Notes: generated by a model from the letters alone, not told the origin. Counted from the first letter of the stretch, positions 15,569 to 25,495 are shown. The stretch: DNA of 64,000 nt from Alphaproteobacteria bacterium (GCA_030428255.1 JAUIBT010000014.1:1-64000), one strand, 5' to 3'. Program-made: numbers and translations.

Positions 15569-16405
15569 GTGACAGATTCTTACGAAGCCCTCCAGGCGCG
15601 CGACCATGACTTAGAGCTGGCGAACCTTGGTTATAGCGGTGCTTATGAAAGCCCCAGCCACGGACAGACCGCACAGGCTTGGCGCGGCCTCGCCTCGGCG
15701 CGGTCGGCACGGCACCTGGCACCACGTCCGAGCGCGGCACGAGACGCAGATGAAAGCCAGACCTTAGACACGCTGTGGCGCCGTCTTGGCAGTTGTAAAC
15801 GCTTGGTGCGTGGCGAATTCTTGTACCAGCAAGGCGATGCCATCGAGCGCTTTTATATAGTTGAAGCGGGTGTGGTGTTGCTCAAACGCTTTACCAGCGA
15901 CGGCCGCGAGCAGGTTTTAGAAATGGTGGGGACGAACGAGCCGACGGATCTGGCCTTTGCTGGGCTCTATGATCACAGCGCCGAGGCGGCAAATGACGTG
16001 GTGGTTCGCGTCATTTCCCTGGCCGAGCTGCAACGCTCCCCCGAGATGATGCGCTTCTTGCTCACCGCGGCCCAAGATCGCGCGCGCAACGACCGTGACC
16101 ACATCTTTATGTTGGGACGTCTGAGCGCTGAGCAGCGTCTTGCGCGCTTCTTGCTGCACTTGGTTGCGAAGCTGGCGACGCCGCTGGAAGGCGGTGAGCC
16201 AACCGCAAAACCCGGAGCGTCGGAGCGGGCGGTTTTGCGGTTTATTCCCTCCCGTCAGCAGGTTGCGGATTTTACGGGTTTGACGCTGGAAACGGTGTCA
16301 CGCCAACTATCCCAGTGGCGCAAAGATGGCCGCTTGGAGGAGCAGCGCGGCAAGTCACTTCGGCTCACCGACCTAGAATTCTTTCAAGGTCTGGCCAACG
16401 CCTAG
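15569..16405 (+). CDS. fixK: FixK/FNR-type Crp-family transcription regulator
   Basis: A 278-residue Crp/Fnr regulator. There is a non-conserved lead of about 70 residues, then the cyclic-nucleotide-like domain (RGEFLYQQGDAIERFYIVEAG) and a C-terminal helix-turn-helix SRQQVADFTGLTLETVSRQL. The recognition helix carries E-T-V-S-R, the pattern of FNR proteins that read TTGA-N6-TCAA. The four Cys of oxygen-sensing FNR are absent from the N-terminus, so a FixK-type protein controlled by FixLJ is more likely. GTG at 15569 has AGGA eight bases before it. A good terminator follows and the cbb3 operon starts next, with an anaerobox. Confidence 0.85.
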   Translation: MTDSYEALQARDHDLELANLGYSGAYESPSHGQTAQAWRGLASARSARHLAPRPSAARDADESQTLDTLWRRLGSCKRLVRGEFLYQQGDAIERFYIVEAGVVLLKRFTSDGREQVLEMVGTNEPTDLAFAGLYDHSAEAANDVVVRVISLAELQRSPEMMRFLLTAAQDRARNDRDHIFMLGRLSAEQRLARFLLHLVAKLATPLEGGEPTAKPGASERAVLRFIPSRQQVADFTGLTLETVSRQLSQWRKDGRLEEQRGKSLRLTDLEFFQGLANA

Positions 16406-16515
16406 CGACTCATGGCAAGTCGAGAGCTCACAGATATTTTCTTTTTCTAAGATAATAATTGCAGAGTTTAAGTATAAATCAACTCTTTGCGATAAATAAA
16501 CTGAAAGACAATGCA

Positions 16516-16547
16516 GTCGGTCCATTCTATTTTGGATCGGCTTTTTT
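16516..16547 (+). terminator. Rho-independent terminator after fixK
   Basis: The stem GTCGGTCC/GGATCGGC (two G-U pairs in RNA, 10-base loop) is followed by six T residues at 16542-16547. Confidence 0.7.
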
Positions 16548-16636
16548 GTACTTAAAGCTTAGGTATTTATGCTGAGACAAAGTGATCGATCAGGGTTTTT
16601 ACGGTGACAACTTTGTTCAGCATTCCAAACCAGCGA

Positions 16637-16650
16637 TTGACTTAAATCAA
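16637..16650. promoter_or_regulatory. FNR/FixK-type anaerobox upstream of ccoN
   Basis: TTGACTTAAATCAA is a perfect TTGA-N6-TCAA site 164 bp upstream of the chosen ccoN start. This is the usual control element of cbb3 oxidase operons. Confidence 0.8.
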
Positions 16651-16813
16651 ATCTGTGATCAGCGCTCGCAATTAGTCTGGCGTTAAACCGGGCTAGTCGA
16701 GCGCGGTGCCCCTTGCTTCGCCGCCTTCACCATGCGGACGGCGGAGCCAACCGGTCGCGCTAGCGTGTCTGGAGAAACGAAGGGTTTCAAACGAAAACAG
16801 AAAGGTTAGGCGC

Positions 16814-18517
16814 GTGAAATCAGGCTTCTTAACACTTTTGATCGCCGCCTTGGCGGTCATCGCGCTGGGGGCGATCGCCAGGAGTAGCGATCCCCTGTTG
16901 GTGCAACAGGCCTATATCGTTGGGGCGGTGCTGGTGTTGGCACTGCTGTTTGCGGTGCGGGGCACGGCCAAGGAATTGGCCAACGACACTCTAGCCCGCT
17001 CAGGCTGGCAAGGCGTGTCGGCCAAGAACAAGCCCTTGTGGGTTGATGAAAAATACAACGATACCATCGTGCGCTATGGCGTGGTCGCCATCGTCTTTTG
17101 GGGCGTTGTAGGCCTGCTGGTCGGCGTCGTGGTAGCGCTGCAAATGGCCTGGCCACAGTTCAATATCGAGCCCTGGCTCAGCTTTGGTCGCTTGCGCCCT
17201 CTGCACACCTCGGCGGTGATTTTCGCCTTTGGTGGCAACGCCTTGCTGACCACCAGCTTCTATGTCGTTCAGCGCACCACCGGCGCACGTCTGTTTGGCG
17301 GCGCGCTGCCTTGGTTCGTGTTCTGGGGCTACCAGTTCTTCTTGCTGCTGGCTGCCAGCGGCTATGTGGTGGGCATCACCCAAGGCCGCGAGTACGCGGA
17401 ACCCGAGTGGTACACCGACATCTGGATCACCATCGTTTGGGTGGCCTACCTGTTGGTTTTCCTGGGCACGCTGTTCAAGCGCAAAGAGCCCCACATCTAT
17501 GTGGCCAACTGGTTCTATCTGGCCTTTATCGTCACCGTGGCCATGCTGCACTTGGTCAACAACCTGGCGGTTCCGGTCTCTTTGACTGGGATTAAGTCCT
17601 ATTCGGCCTTTTCTGGCGTGCAAGACGCGCTGGTCCAGTGGTGGTACGGCCACAACGCGGTTGGCTTCTTCTTGACCGCCGGCTTCCTGGGCATGATGTA
17701 CTATTTCGTGCCCAAGCAAGCAGGCCGTCCGGTCTACTCCTACCGCTTGTCGATCATCCACTTCTGGGCGCTGATTTTCCTGTATATCTGGGCGGGACCG
17801 CACCACCTGCACTATACCGCTCTGCCGGACTGGGCACAGACCCTAGGCATGGTCTTCTCGATCATGCTGTGGATGCCCTCTTGGGGTGGCATGGTGAACG
17901 GCCTGATGACGCTGTCTGGCGCTTGGCACAAGCTGCGCACCGATCCGATCTTGCGGATGTTCGTTCTGGCGATTGCTTTTTATGGCATGTCCACCTTTGA
18001 GGGCCCGGTCATGTCCATCAAGTCTGTGAATGCGCTGTCGCACTACACCGATTGGACCATTGGCCACGTTCACTCTGGCGCTTTGGGCTGGGTTGGCATG
18101 ATCTCCTTTGCGGCGGTCTACTACCTTACGCCGCGTCTGTGGCGCCGCTCCAGCCTCTATTCCACCCGCCTGGTCAACTGGCACCTGTGGTTGGCGACGC
18201 TGGGCATCGTGATCTACGCGTCTGTCATGTGGGTGGCTGGTATCACCCAAGGCTTGATGTGGCGTGAATACGATCCGCAAGGCTTCTTGGTGAACAGCTT
18301 CATCGACACTGTGTCTGCGCTGCACCCTGAGTACGTCATGCGGGTTGCTGGTGGTGCCTTGTACCTGCTGGGCGCTCTGCTGATGGCCTTCAACGTCTAC
18401 AAGACGATCCGTGGCGGTGCCTGGGATCGCAAGGCCGAAAGCGACCCCACCCCAACTCGTGATGCTGAGCAGGCTGGCGCTAGTGCCGCGCCCGCTGGCA
18501 CCGCAGCGACTGCATAA
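16814..18517 (+). CDS. ccoN: cbb3-type cytochrome c oxidase subunit I
   Basis: About 567 residues, 12 or more membrane helices, the catalytic haem-copper subunit of the high-affinity terminal oxidase. Ligand regions include [14 protein letters not shown] (low-spin haem His), [15 protein letters not shown] (copper His pair) and [16 protein letters not shown] (haem His cluster). GTG at 16814 with AAAGGTTAGG upstream is preferred to an earlier GTG at 16706, which would add 36 unconserved residues. It is the first gene of ccoNOQP, 164 bp after a perfect anaerobox. The C-terminus ends in an Ala/Thr-rich cytoplasmic tail. Confidence 0.95.
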   Translation: MKSGFLTLLIAALAVIALGAIARSSDPLLVQQAYIVGAVLVLALLFAVRGTAKELANDTLARSGWQGVSAKNKPLWVDEKYNDTIVRYGVVAIVFWGVVGLLVGVVVALQMAWPQFNIEPWLSFGRLRPLHTSAVIFAFGGNALLTTSFYVVQRTTGARLFGGALPWFVFWGYQFFLLLAASGYVVGITQGREYAEPEWYTDIWITIVWVAYLLVFLGTLFKRKEPHIYVANWFYLAFIVTVAMLHLVNNLAVPVSLTGIKSYSAFSGVQDALVQWWYGHNAVGFFLTAGFLGMMYYFVPKQAGRPVYSYRLSIIHFWALIFLYIWAGPHHLHYTALPDWAQTLGMVFSIMLWMPSWGGMVNGLMTLSGAWHKLRTDPILRMFVLAIAFYGMSTFEGPVMSIKSVNALSHYTDWTIGHVHSGALGWVGMISFAAVYYLTPRLWRRSSLYSTRLVNWHLWLATLGIVIYASVMWVAGITQGLMWREYDPQGFLVNSFIDTVSALHPEYVMRVAGGALYLLGALLMAFNVYKTIRGGAWDRKAESDPTPTRDAEQAGASAAPAGTAATA

Positions 18518-18529
18518 AGGAGCGCTCAT

Positions 18530-19261
18530 ATGTCTTTTCTTGACAAACACAAAATCCTTGAGCGGCGTGCAACCTTGCTCTTGGTGGTCTCGCTGCTGGT
18601 GGTCACCATTGGTGGCATCGTGGAGATCGTGCCTCTGTTCTATTTGAAGAACACCATTGAAAAGGTGGAGGGCATGCGGCCCTACACCCCCTTGGAGCTG
18701 GCAGGACGCAACGTCTACATTCGTGAGGGCTGCTATGTCTGTCACTCGCAGATGATCCGCCCCTTCCGGGACGAGGTGGCGCGCTATGGCCACTACTCGC
18801 TGGCGGCTGAATCCATGTACGACCATCCCTTCCAGTGGGGCTCAAAGCGTACCGGGCCTGATCTGGCGCGTGTGGGCGGGCGCTATTCGGACGAATGGCA
18901 TGTCCAGCACCTGATCGAGCCGACCCAGGTGGTGCCCGAGAGCATCATGCCCTCCTACAGCTTCTTGGCCAAAACCCCGCTGAACTACGCGAATATTGCG
19001 GGGCACCTGAAGGCCAACACTGTCGTGGGTGTGCCCTACAGCCAGGACATGATCGACAATGCCAAGGCTGATCTGGAAGCGCAAGCGAACCCAGACTCCG
19101 ACTACGACGCCTTCCAAGAGCGCTACGCCAAAGCAGGTGTGCGCGACTTTGACGGCAATCCTGAGCAAGTCACCGAAATGGACGCCCTAGTCGCTTATTT
19201 GCAGATGCTGGGCACCCTGGTTGATTTCAACTTGTACAACGAAGCAGAAAATCTGCGCTAG
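18530..19261 (+). CDS. ccoO: cbb3-type cytochrome c oxidase subunit II, monohaem cytochrome c
   Basis: A 243-residue protein: one N-terminal membrane anchor (about 16-38) and a periplasmic cytochrome domain with the haem motif CYVCH at 68-72 and distal Met in [10 protein letters not shown]. It passes electrons from CcoP to the CcoN active site. The ATG at 18530 follows AAGGAG and lies 12 bp after ccoN, so the genes are one transcript. Confidence 0.95.
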   Translation: MSFLDKHKILERRATLLLVVSLLVVTIGGIVEIVPLFYLKNTIEKVEGMRPYTPLELAGRNVYIREGCYVCHSQMIRPFRDEVARYGHYSLAAESMYDHPFQWGSKRTGPDLARVGGRYSDEWHVQHLIEPTQVVPESIMPSYSFLAKTPLNYANIAGHLKANTVVGVPYSQDMIDNAKADLEAQANPDSDYDAFQERYAKAGVRDFDGNPEQVTEMDALVAYLQMLGTLVDFNLYNEAENLR

Positions 19262-19269
19262 GAGGCACC

Positions 19270-19431
19270 ATGACTTACGAAGCCTTACGGCACTTTGCGG
19301 ATAGCTGGGGATTACTATTCCTGTTTCTGTTTTTTGTTGGCGTTGTTGTCCTGACTCTTTGGCCAGGACGGCAACAGCAGTTCGACGATGCCGCCCAAAT
19401 CCCCTTAAGGAAGGATGATGACCATGAGTGA
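19270..19431 (+). CDS. ccoQ: cbb3 oxidase small subunit CcoQ
   Basis: A 53-residue single-span protein: a short N-terminus (MTYEALRHFADSWG), one very hydrophobic helix (about 15-30) and a charged tail. CcoQ stabilises the cbb3 complex. GGAGG precedes the ATG by 6 bases. Its stop overlaps the CcoP start (ATGAGTGA). It is identified by its position between ccoO and ccoP and its single membrane span. Confidence 0.88.
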   Translation: MTYEALRHFADSWGLLFLFLFFVGVVVLTLWPGRQQQFDDAAQIPLRKDDDHE

Positions 19432-20296
19432 GAAGAGCCACATTGACCAGGTCTCTGGTGTCGAAACCACTGGTCATGAGTGGGACGGCATCCGCGAGCT
19501 GAATAATCCCCTGCCGCGTTGGTGGCTGTGGATTTTCTACGCGACCATCGTCTATTCCATCGGCTACATGATCTGGTTCCCTGCCATTCCGCTGTTGAAC
19601 GGCAACACGCCCGGTTTGTCGGGTGAGACCAATCGCGGCAAGCTGCAAGCCGAGCTGGCAGCGGTCGCACAAGAGCGCGAAGCCATCACGGCCCAGATCA
19701 GCGCCTCAAGCCTTGAGGAGATCCGCGACAATCCTGAGTTACAGCGCTTTGCGGCGGCGAGTGGCAGCTCGCTGTTCAAGGTCAACTGCTCGCAGTGTCA
19801 TGGGTCTGGCGCCCAAGGTGGTCCGGGCTACCCCAACCTGAACGACGATGACTGGATCTGGGGCGGCAGCTTGGAGGCCATCCATCAAACCATCGCCCAC
19901 GGCGTCCGGTTCGAAGAGGATGATGACACTCGCTTTGGTGAAATGCCCGCCTTTGGCCGCGACGAGCTGTTGGAGCGCGATGAGATGACCCAAACCGCTG
20001 AGTTTGTGCTCAAGCTGTCCGGTCAAAGCCATGATCCGGCGGCGGCGGAGGCTGGCCAGGTCTTGTTCGAGGAGAACTGTGCGGCCTGCCACGGTGAAGC
20101 CGGCGGTGGCGACGTTGAAGCTGGCGCGCCAGCGCTCAATGATACCTTGTGGCTCTATGGCGGCGCAAAGGATCAGATCTTGGCGCAGCTCAACCAGCCC
20201 AAACACGGCGTCATGCCCGCCTGGCAACAGCGCCTGGGCGAGGTCGCGGTCAAAGAGCTGGCGATCTACGTCCACTCCCTGGGCGGCGGCCAATAG
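19424..20296 (+). CDS. ccoP: cbb3-type cytochrome c oxidase subunit III, dihaem cytochrome c
   Basis: About 290 residues: an N-terminal domain with one clear membrane helix (WWLWIFYATIVYSIGYMIW) and two cytochrome c domains with haem motifs CSQCH (about 123-127) and CAACH (about 219-223). It takes electrons from soluble or membrane cytochromes. ATG at 19424 overlaps the ccoQ stop and is followed by MSEKSHIDQVSG, the usual CcoP start. Confidence 0.95.
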   Translation: MSEKSHIDQVSGVETTGHEWDGIRELNNPLPRWWLWIFYATIVYSIGYMIWFPAIPLLNGNTPGLSGETNRGKLQAELAAVAQEREAITAQISASSLEEIRDNPELQRFAAASGSSLFKVNCSQCHGSGAQGGPGYPNLNDDDWIWGGSLEAIHQTIAHGVRFEEDDDTRFGEMPAFGRDELLERDEMTQTAEFVLKLSGQSHDPAAAEAGQVLFEENCAACHGEAGGGDVEAGAPALNDTLWLYGGAKDQILAQLNQPKHGVMPAWQQRLGEVAVKELAIYVHSLGGGQ

Positions 20297-20345
20297 CCCG
20301 CCGCTTGCAAGGGCGGTCGCCAAGCGCGGTCGCCCCTTGGGGTCC

Positions 20346-20389
20346 CTAGAGCGTCTGCCGCTGGCCTGGTGCCACATCCATCGCTCTAG
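20346..20389. repeat. Inverted repeat CTAGAGCG/CGCTCTAG downstream of ccoP
   Basis: CTAGAGCG (20346-20353) and CGCTCTAG (20382-20389) are perfect complements 28 bp apart, between ccoP and the structured repeat. There is no T run, so it is not a classical terminator. Confidence 0.4.
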
Positions 20390-20405
20390 CGTCTGGCTTT
20401 TAAAG

Positions 20406-20448
20406 GCAAATCCATGGTCGAAAGTCGCACGACTTTCTCGCGGTTTGC
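20406..20448 (+). repeat. Structured repeat family 1, copy 5, between ccoP and ccoG
   Basis: GCAAATCCATGGTC is followed by an 8-bp hairpin GAAAGTCG-CA-CGACTTTC (20420-20437) and TCGCGGTTTGC. The outer arms GCAAATCC/GCGGTTTGC pair as in the other copies. The inner stem is unlike any other copy, yet perfectly paired. Confidence 0.75.
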
Positions 20449-20464
20449 TCCAAGCCCCGCAATC

Positions 20465-20493
20465 AAAGCGCCGCCGTTGGAAGGGGGCGCTTT
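20465..20493 (+). terminator. Probable terminator after ccoNOQP
   Basis: The stem AAAGCGCC (20465) / GGCGCTTT (20486) has a 13-base loop and is followed by a short T run. It lies between ccoP and ccoG and should separate ccoNOQP from ccoGHIS transcription at least partly. Confidence 0.55.
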
Positions 20494-20570
20494 TCCCTGT
20501 TCCTACCGCTTAAGACAACCGCCCTCTCTCTTCTTTCGGCATCTTGAGCGTTCAGATAAGGAGTAGACCC

Positions 20571-22184
20571 TTGTCAGATCCACAATCCGCTGCTGAGCTT
20601 GCTGCCCAGCGGCCCAAAAAAACAACCGGAATTCCGGCGGGCCCGCCCTATGAGGTGCCGCTTTATGCCCCGCGTGAGAAGATCTATGCCAGGCGGGTGC
20701 GCGGCTTCTATCGCAGTCTCAAGTGGTGGATCATGGGCCTCACCCTGGGCATCTATTACCTGACGCCCTGGCTGCGCTGGGATCGGGGCTCATATGCGCC
20801 CGACCAAGCGGTGTTGGTCGATCTGGTCAACCGCCGCTTCTTTTTCTTCACCATCGAGATTTGGCCGCAAGAATTCTTTTTCGTTGCCGGCATGCTGGTC
20901 ATGGCCGGGGTAGGGCTGTTCCTGGTGACCTCGGTCGCAGGGCGGGCCTGGTGCGGTTACACGTGTCCGCAGACGGTCTGGGTTGATCTCTTCTTGTCGA
21001 TCGAGCGCTTTGTCGAGGGCGATCGCAACGCGCGCATCAAGCTGGATAAGGCCCCGAACTCGGCGGCGAAGATCACCAAGAAGGTCATCAAGCACAGCAT
21101 CTTCTTGATGATTTCTGTTGCCACTGGCGGCGCTTGGGTCTTCTATTTCGCCGATGCTCCGCAATTAGCCGCCGACATCTTCACTGGCCAGGCCGCCTGG
21201 GCCGCCTATGGCACCATCGCCGTTTTGACCGGCACCACCTACGGCCTGGGCGCACTGATGCGCGAGCAGGTCTGCACCTACATGTGCCCTTGGCCACGCA
21301 TTCAGGCCGCCATGCTGGACGACAAGTCCCTAATTGTGACCTACAACGACTGGCGCGGCGAGCCACGCGGCAAGCATCGCAAGCGCGCCGAGCCCGGCAC
21401 TTTGGGCGACTGCATCGACTGCAACGCTTGCGTGGCGGTCTGCCCGCAGGGCATCGACATACGCGACGGCTTGCAGTTGGAGTGCATCACCTGTGCGCTG
21501 TGTATCGACGCCTGCAATGGCATTATGGACAAGCTGGACAAGCCGCGGGGCCTGATCTCCTATGCCACACAAGAATCCTACAACGCCAATATGGAATTGG
21601 CGGGCGCGCGCCAGATTGAGGACCGGGGGGACAGTCACGGCTGGGATATGTCGGGCATCAATCCTTTGCAGGTGCTGGACGATAAGGGCGGACAGAACCC
21701 GGCGCTGGCTCATACCACGCTGCGCAGCTTCTTCCGGCTGCGGACCTTGATTTATATGGCGGTCTATGGGGCGATAGGCTTGGGGCTTCTGGGCGCTTTG
21801 GCGACGCGCGATCGTTTGGATCTGAACGTCAACCACGACCGCAACCCCTTGTTCGTCACGCTGTCCGACGGCTCGATCCGCAACGGATACGAGGTCAAGG
21901 TCGCCAACATGCTGGCCTCGCCGCGCCGTTTCACCATTCGCGCCGATGGCTTGCAAGGTGCTGAGCTGTATGCGCCGCTGCTCTCTGGCTCACAGGAACC
22001 AAGCTGGGCCCAGAGCCTGAGCGTGGAGGTGCCGGCTGATGAAACGCTGACCTTCCATATGTTCTTACGTCTGGACGGCCAAGCCGCCGCCGCTGCGCCC
22101 GAGCGCTTCAATTTTGTGCTGCAAGACGCGGGCAGTGACGAGCACATGCTCGAAGCCGCCAAGTTTGAGCGCCCCACCCCCTGA
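20571..22184 (+). CDS. ccoG: cbb3 oxidase assembly protein CcoG (FixG/RdxA), polyferredoxin
   Basis: About 537 residues. Several membrane helices are followed by two 4Fe-4S ferredoxin clusters (CIDCNACVAVCP near 281 and CITCALCIDAC near 309), and a C-terminal Ig-like domain ends the protein. A further Cys motif CGYTCPQTVW is near 127. CcoG is proposed to reduce copper for CcoN assembly. The start is TTG at 20571, since AAGGAG is then seven bases upstream; an earlier TTG at 20544 lacks a ribosome site. It is the first gene of ccoGHIS. Confidence 0.92.
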   Translation: MSDPQSAAELAAQRPKKTTGIPAGPPYEVPLYAPREKIYARRVRGFYRSLKWWIMGLTLGIYYLTPWLRWDRGSYAPDQAVLVDLVNRRFFFFTIEIWPQEFFFVAGMLVMAGVGLFLVTSVAGRAWCGYTCPQTVWVDLFLSIERFVEGDRNARIKLDKAPNSAAKITKKVIKHSIFLMISVATGGAWVFYFADAPQLAADIFTGQAAWAAYGTIAVLTGTTYGLGALMREQVCTYMCPWPRIQAAMLDDKSLIVTYNDWRGEPRGKHRKRAEPGTLGDCIDCNACVAVCPQGIDIRDGLQLECITCALCIDACNGIMDKLDKPRGLISYATQESYNANMELAGARQIEDRGDSHGWDMSGINPLQVLDDKGGQNPALAHTTLRSFFRLRTLIYMAVYGAIGLGLLGALATRDRLDLNVNHDRNPLFVTLSDGSIRNGYEVKVANMLASPRRFTIRADGLQGAELYAPLLSGSQEPSWAQSLSVEVPADETLTFHMFLRLDGQAAAAAPERFNFVLQDAGSDEHMLEAAKFERPTP

Positions 22185-22203
22185 TCCAGAAGGAGACTCC
22201 CTC

Positions 22204-22737
22204 ATGGCACAGTCACACAAGCCGCAAGCCATGGATTTCGACCTGGCCGCAGAAAATCGTCGCATGGGGCGCTGGGTCTTGGTCCTGGTCCTCAGCTTTT
22301 TCACCGTAATCATCGCTGTCAACGTCACCATGGCGGTGCTGGCCAATCGCAACTGGACGGGCTTGGTGGTCAAGTCGGCTTACGTCGAAGGCCAGGCCTT
22401 CAATCAAAAAGTGGCCGACGCACGGGCCCAGGCCGAACGCAACTGGCACAGCGCGCTCAGCTTTGACCAGGGCGTGTTGCGGTTTCAGATCTCTGATGCC
22501 CAGGGCCAAGCCTTGGACTTCCAGCGCGCGCGCGTAGAGATCGGCCGCCCGGCCTTTGAGCAGCAAGATGTCGTGCTGGAGCTGACCCAAGACGCCAGCG
22601 GTGGCTTGTCGGCACAACAAGACCTGCTGCCGGGTCTTTGGGCGGTGTCCATCGAAGCCTTTGATGCGCAAGGGCAAACCTATCGCCGCCAGGCGCGTCT
22701 GTTTGTGCGCGATGATGGCAAAGGGGTGCTGCAATGA
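22204..22737 (+). CDS. ccoH: cbb3 oxidase assembly protein CcoH (FixH)
   Basis: A 177-residue protein with one N-terminal membrane helix (WVLVLVLSFFTVIIAVNVTM) and a periplasmic beta-rich domain; FixH family by position and layout. GGAG precedes the ATG at 22204, 19 bp after ccoG. It is needed for assembly of the oxidase. The stop overlaps the next start by four bases (ATGA). Confidence 0.9.
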   Translation: MAQSHKPQAMDFDLAAENRRMGRWVLVLVLSFFTVIIAVNVTMAVLANRNWTGLVVKSAYVEGQAFNQKVADARAQAERNWHSALSFDQGVLRFQISDAQGQALDFQRARVEIGRPAFEQQDVVLELTQDASGGLSAQQDLLPGLWAVSIEAFDAQGQTYRRQARLFVRDDGKGVLQ

Positions 22738-25124
22738 CCTGTTGTGCGCTGAAACCCACAACACTAGAGCTGGACGCGCTGGCCTCTGGCGATGGACTGA
22801 GCCAAGAACGCAACCAAGCGCTGATGGCTCAAGCGCGTCGCCTGGAAACAGAGCAGACCGGCGGCGAACCCGCCGCTGAGCGCTGGCAACTCGATCTGTT
22901 GGTGCCGGGCATGCACTGCGCTGCCTGCATTCAAACTCTGGAGCGCGGCCTTGGCCAGTTTGAGGGCGTTGAGAGCGCGCGGGCCAACTTGTCGCTCAAG
23001 CGTTTGCGGCTGGTCTGGCAACCGGACAGGCTGTCGGCCCTAACTTTGGTCCAGGCCGTCGAGGCACTGGGCTATGAAGTGCAGGCCTTGGATCTAGAGG
23101 GCGAAGCAGGGAGCCAAGACAAAGAGGGCCGCAATCTGCTGATTGCCTTGGGCGTGGCGGGTTTTGCGGCCTCGAATGTCATGCTGATGTCGGTGGCCAA
23201 TTGGTCGGGCACCGATGCAGCCACCAACCAGCTCTTCCATCTCATTTCGGGTTTGATTGCGGTTCCAGCAGCAGCGGTGGCGGGGCGGGTCTTCTTCGCC
23301 TCGGCCTGGCGGACCCTGCGCAAGGCTCAGCTCAACATGGACGTGCCGATCAGCCTGGCGATCCTTCTGGCCCTGGGGCTCAGCTTGTACGAGGCTTTGA
23401 CCGGCGGTCAGCACGCCTATTTTGACGCTGCACTCAGCCTCATGTTCTTTTTGCTGGTGGGCCGCTATCTGGACCACCTGATGCGCAGGCGCGCTTTGGG
23501 TGCGGTCTCCACCCTATCGCGCATGGCTGCCCGCACTGCGCGGCTGGTCGATGCAGGCGGCCAAGTGACCGTTGTCCCGGTTGACGAAGTGCAGCCTGGA
23601 CAGCGCTTGCGGGTGAGGGCAGGTGATCGCGTGCCGGTTGATGCGCGCGTGATCAGTGGGGCGAGCGATCTGGATCTATCGATCGTCACCGGCGAGAGCG
23701 AGCCGATCGCCGCGGCGCCTGGCCAAAGCCTGCAAGCGGGGGTCTTGGTGCTCAACGGCACCTTGGATTTGGAAGCGGCGAGTACCGCCCAAAGCTCCTA
23801 TATGGCCGAGATTTTGTCCATGATGGAGGCCGCCGAGCAGGGCAAGGGGGCCTATGTGCGCCTGGCTGACCGTGTGGCCCGGCTCTATGCGCCTGCCGTG
23901 CATGCCCTGGCAGCAGGGGCCTTTGTGGCTTGGCTGATTGCCACGCAGGGCGACTGGTATCAGGCCTTGTATGTCGCCATCGCGGTGCTGATTATCACCT
24001 GCCCCTGTGCGCTGGGCTTGGCGGTGCCGGTGGCGCAAGTGGTGGCCTCGGCGCGTTTGTTTAAGAACGGCGTCATGGTCAAGGAGGGCTCGGCCATCGA
24101 GCGGCTGGCGGAGGTGGATCGCATCGTGTTGGATAAGACCGGCACGCTGACCAAACCGGACCCACGCGCTTCGGTTCTGGCGCAAGAGCCAGGCCATGGG
24201 CCCTTGATCAAAGCGCTGGCTGAGGCTTCCCACCACCCGGCAGCGCGGGCAGTGGCCCGGTTGCTGGAGGGCCAGGACAGCGAGCCCCTGCAAGACCTGC
24301 GCGAAGTGCCAGGGCTGGGCATGGAGGCGCGCTGGCAAGATCAGCGCTTGCGTCTTGGGCGTCCGGCTTGGGTGGGAGACCTTGCGGCCGGTGGCGGGCC
24401 GCAGGCGGCCTTGCTGGAACGGGCTCAGTTGGCCTTTGGCGTCGAGGGGCAGGCGGTCAGTGCCTTTACGCTGGATCAAGACTTGGCCGACGGTGCCCAT
24501 GAAGCGACGACCTGGCTGGCCGCGCGCGGCTATGCGCCTGCGATCTTGTCGGGTGACCGGGACTTTGCCGCTCAGGCGGTGGCCCAGGCGCTGGGCCTCA
24601 GCGATTGGCGCGGGCAACTCAGCCCCGCCGAAAAGGCCGAGGCCATCGACGCGCTCAGCGCTGAAGGACACCGCGTTCTGATGGTGGGCGACGGCTTGAA
24701 CGATGCGCCTGCCTTGGCACGCGGACATGCTTCTATCGCCGCTGCGGCGGCCAGCGACGTGGGGCGCGCGGCGGCGGATGTCGTGCTGACCCGCCAAGGC
24801 CTGGCCAGTTTGCCCATGGTGCTGGAGCTGTCGCGCAAAACGCGCCGCGTCATCGCGCAGAATTTCATGATTGCTCTGGCCTATAACTGTGTGGCGGTAC
24901 CCTTGGCGGTCCTGGGGTTGGTGACGCCCTTAATCGCGGCGGTGGCCATGTCCAGCTCCTCGATTGTGGTGGTGGCCAACGCCATGCGCCTGTCGTGGAT
25001 GGCTGCGGGCCTACAGACATCCAAACCGGTGCTCGAGCCTCGCCAGCGCAGATCATCAACCCGAAGCACGCGCCCAGATGCGCGCGGATTGGGGCCGCGC
25101 TTGGCCGGGCAGGTCAGCTCATGA
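22734..25124 (+). CDS. ccoI: Copper-transporting P1B-type ATPase CcoI (FixI)
   Basis: A 796-residue heavy-metal ATPase. The N-terminal metal domain has GMHCAACI (CxxC at 62-65), the membrane metal motif CPC is near 422-424, the phosphorylation motif DKTGT is near 466 and GDGLNDAPAL near 655. This is the exporter that supplies copper to the cbb3 oxidase. It starts by overlapping ccoH and ends overlapping ccoS (ATGA). Two additional Cys (MTCC) open the protein. Confidence 0.93.
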   Translation: MTCCALKPTTLELDALASGDGLSQERNQALMAQARRLETEQTGGEPAAERWQLDLLVPGMHCAACIQTLERGLGQFEGVESARANLSLKRLRLVWQPDRLSALTLVQAVEALGYEVQALDLEGEAGSQDKEGRNLLIALGVAGFAASNVMLMSVANWSGTDAATNQLFHLISGLIAVPAAAVAGRVFFASAWRTLRKAQLNMDVPISLAILLALGLSLYEALTGGQHAYFDAALSLMFFLLVGRYLDHLMRRRALGAVSTLSRMAARTARLVDAGGQVTVVPVDEVQPGQRLRVRAGDRVPVDARVISGASDLDLSIVTGESEPIAAAPGQSLQAGVLVLNGTLDLEAASTAQSSYMAEILSMMEAAEQGKGAYVRLADRVARLYAPAVHALAAGAFVAWLIATQGDWYQALYVAIAVLIITCPCALGLAVPVAQVVASARLFKNGVMVKEGSAIERLAEVDRIVLDKTGTLTKPDPRASVLAQEPGHGPLIKALAEASHHPAARAVARLLEGQDSEPLQDLREVPGLGMEARWQDQRLRLGRPAWVGDLAAGGGPQAALLERAQLAFGVEGQAVSAFTLDQDLADGAHEATTWLAARGYAPAILSGDRDFAAQAVAQALGLSDWRGQLSPAEKAEAIDALSAEGHRVLMVGDGLNDAPALARGHASIAAAAASDVGRAAADVVLTRQGLASLPMVLELSRKTRRVIAQNFMIALAYNCVAVPLAVLGLVTPLIAAVAMSSSSIVVVANAMRLSWMAAGLQTSKPVLEPRQRRSSTRSTRPDARGLGPRLAGQVSS

Positions 25125-25267
25125 ACGGCTTGCTGATCTTGGTGCCTATTGCTCTGTTCCTTGGTGGCTTGGGGCTGGCGGCCTTTATCTGGAGCCTGAA
25201 ATCGGGCCAGTACGAGGACCTGGAAGGCGCTGCCGAGCGCATCTTGTTCGATGAGGACGAGGGCTAG
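25121..25267 (+). CDS. ccoS: cbb3 oxidase assembly protein CcoS
   Basis: A 48-residue single-span protein (MNGLLILVPIALFLGGLGLA) followed by WSLKSGQYEDLEGAAERIL, the typical CcoS tail that keeps the YEDL pattern. It is required for cofactor insertion into the oxidase. ATG overlaps the ccoI stop. Confidence 0.92.
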   Translation: MNGLLILVPIALFLGGLGLAAFIWSLKSGQYEDLEGAAERILFDEDEG

Positions 25268-25279
25268 GGACAGGCGCTA

Positions 25280-25307
25280 GGAGTCGCCCAGGGTGGCCCG
25301 CGACTCC
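25280..25307. terminator. Hairpin after ccoS
   Basis: GGAGTCGC (25280-25287) and GCGACTCC (25300-25307) form a perfect 8-bp stem 13 bp downstream of ccoS. There is no T run, so it may be an RNA-stabilising or weak termination structure. Confidence 0.4.
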
Positions 25308-25495
25308 GGATGCATCCTGCGGCCTCGCGGCCAGGTGTTGGGCGCGGACCGTGGGGCGCTTTTGACCGATGTCGCGAACACGCCTGGCCTAAGTCGCACC
25401 TGGTTCAAATGGCCAGAGTTGGCTTGACCCTCCAAAAGTTCCTTGATCCTGTCGAGAAGTAACCAGGATGCAGGGTTTGGGAGGACGCGCGTTTC

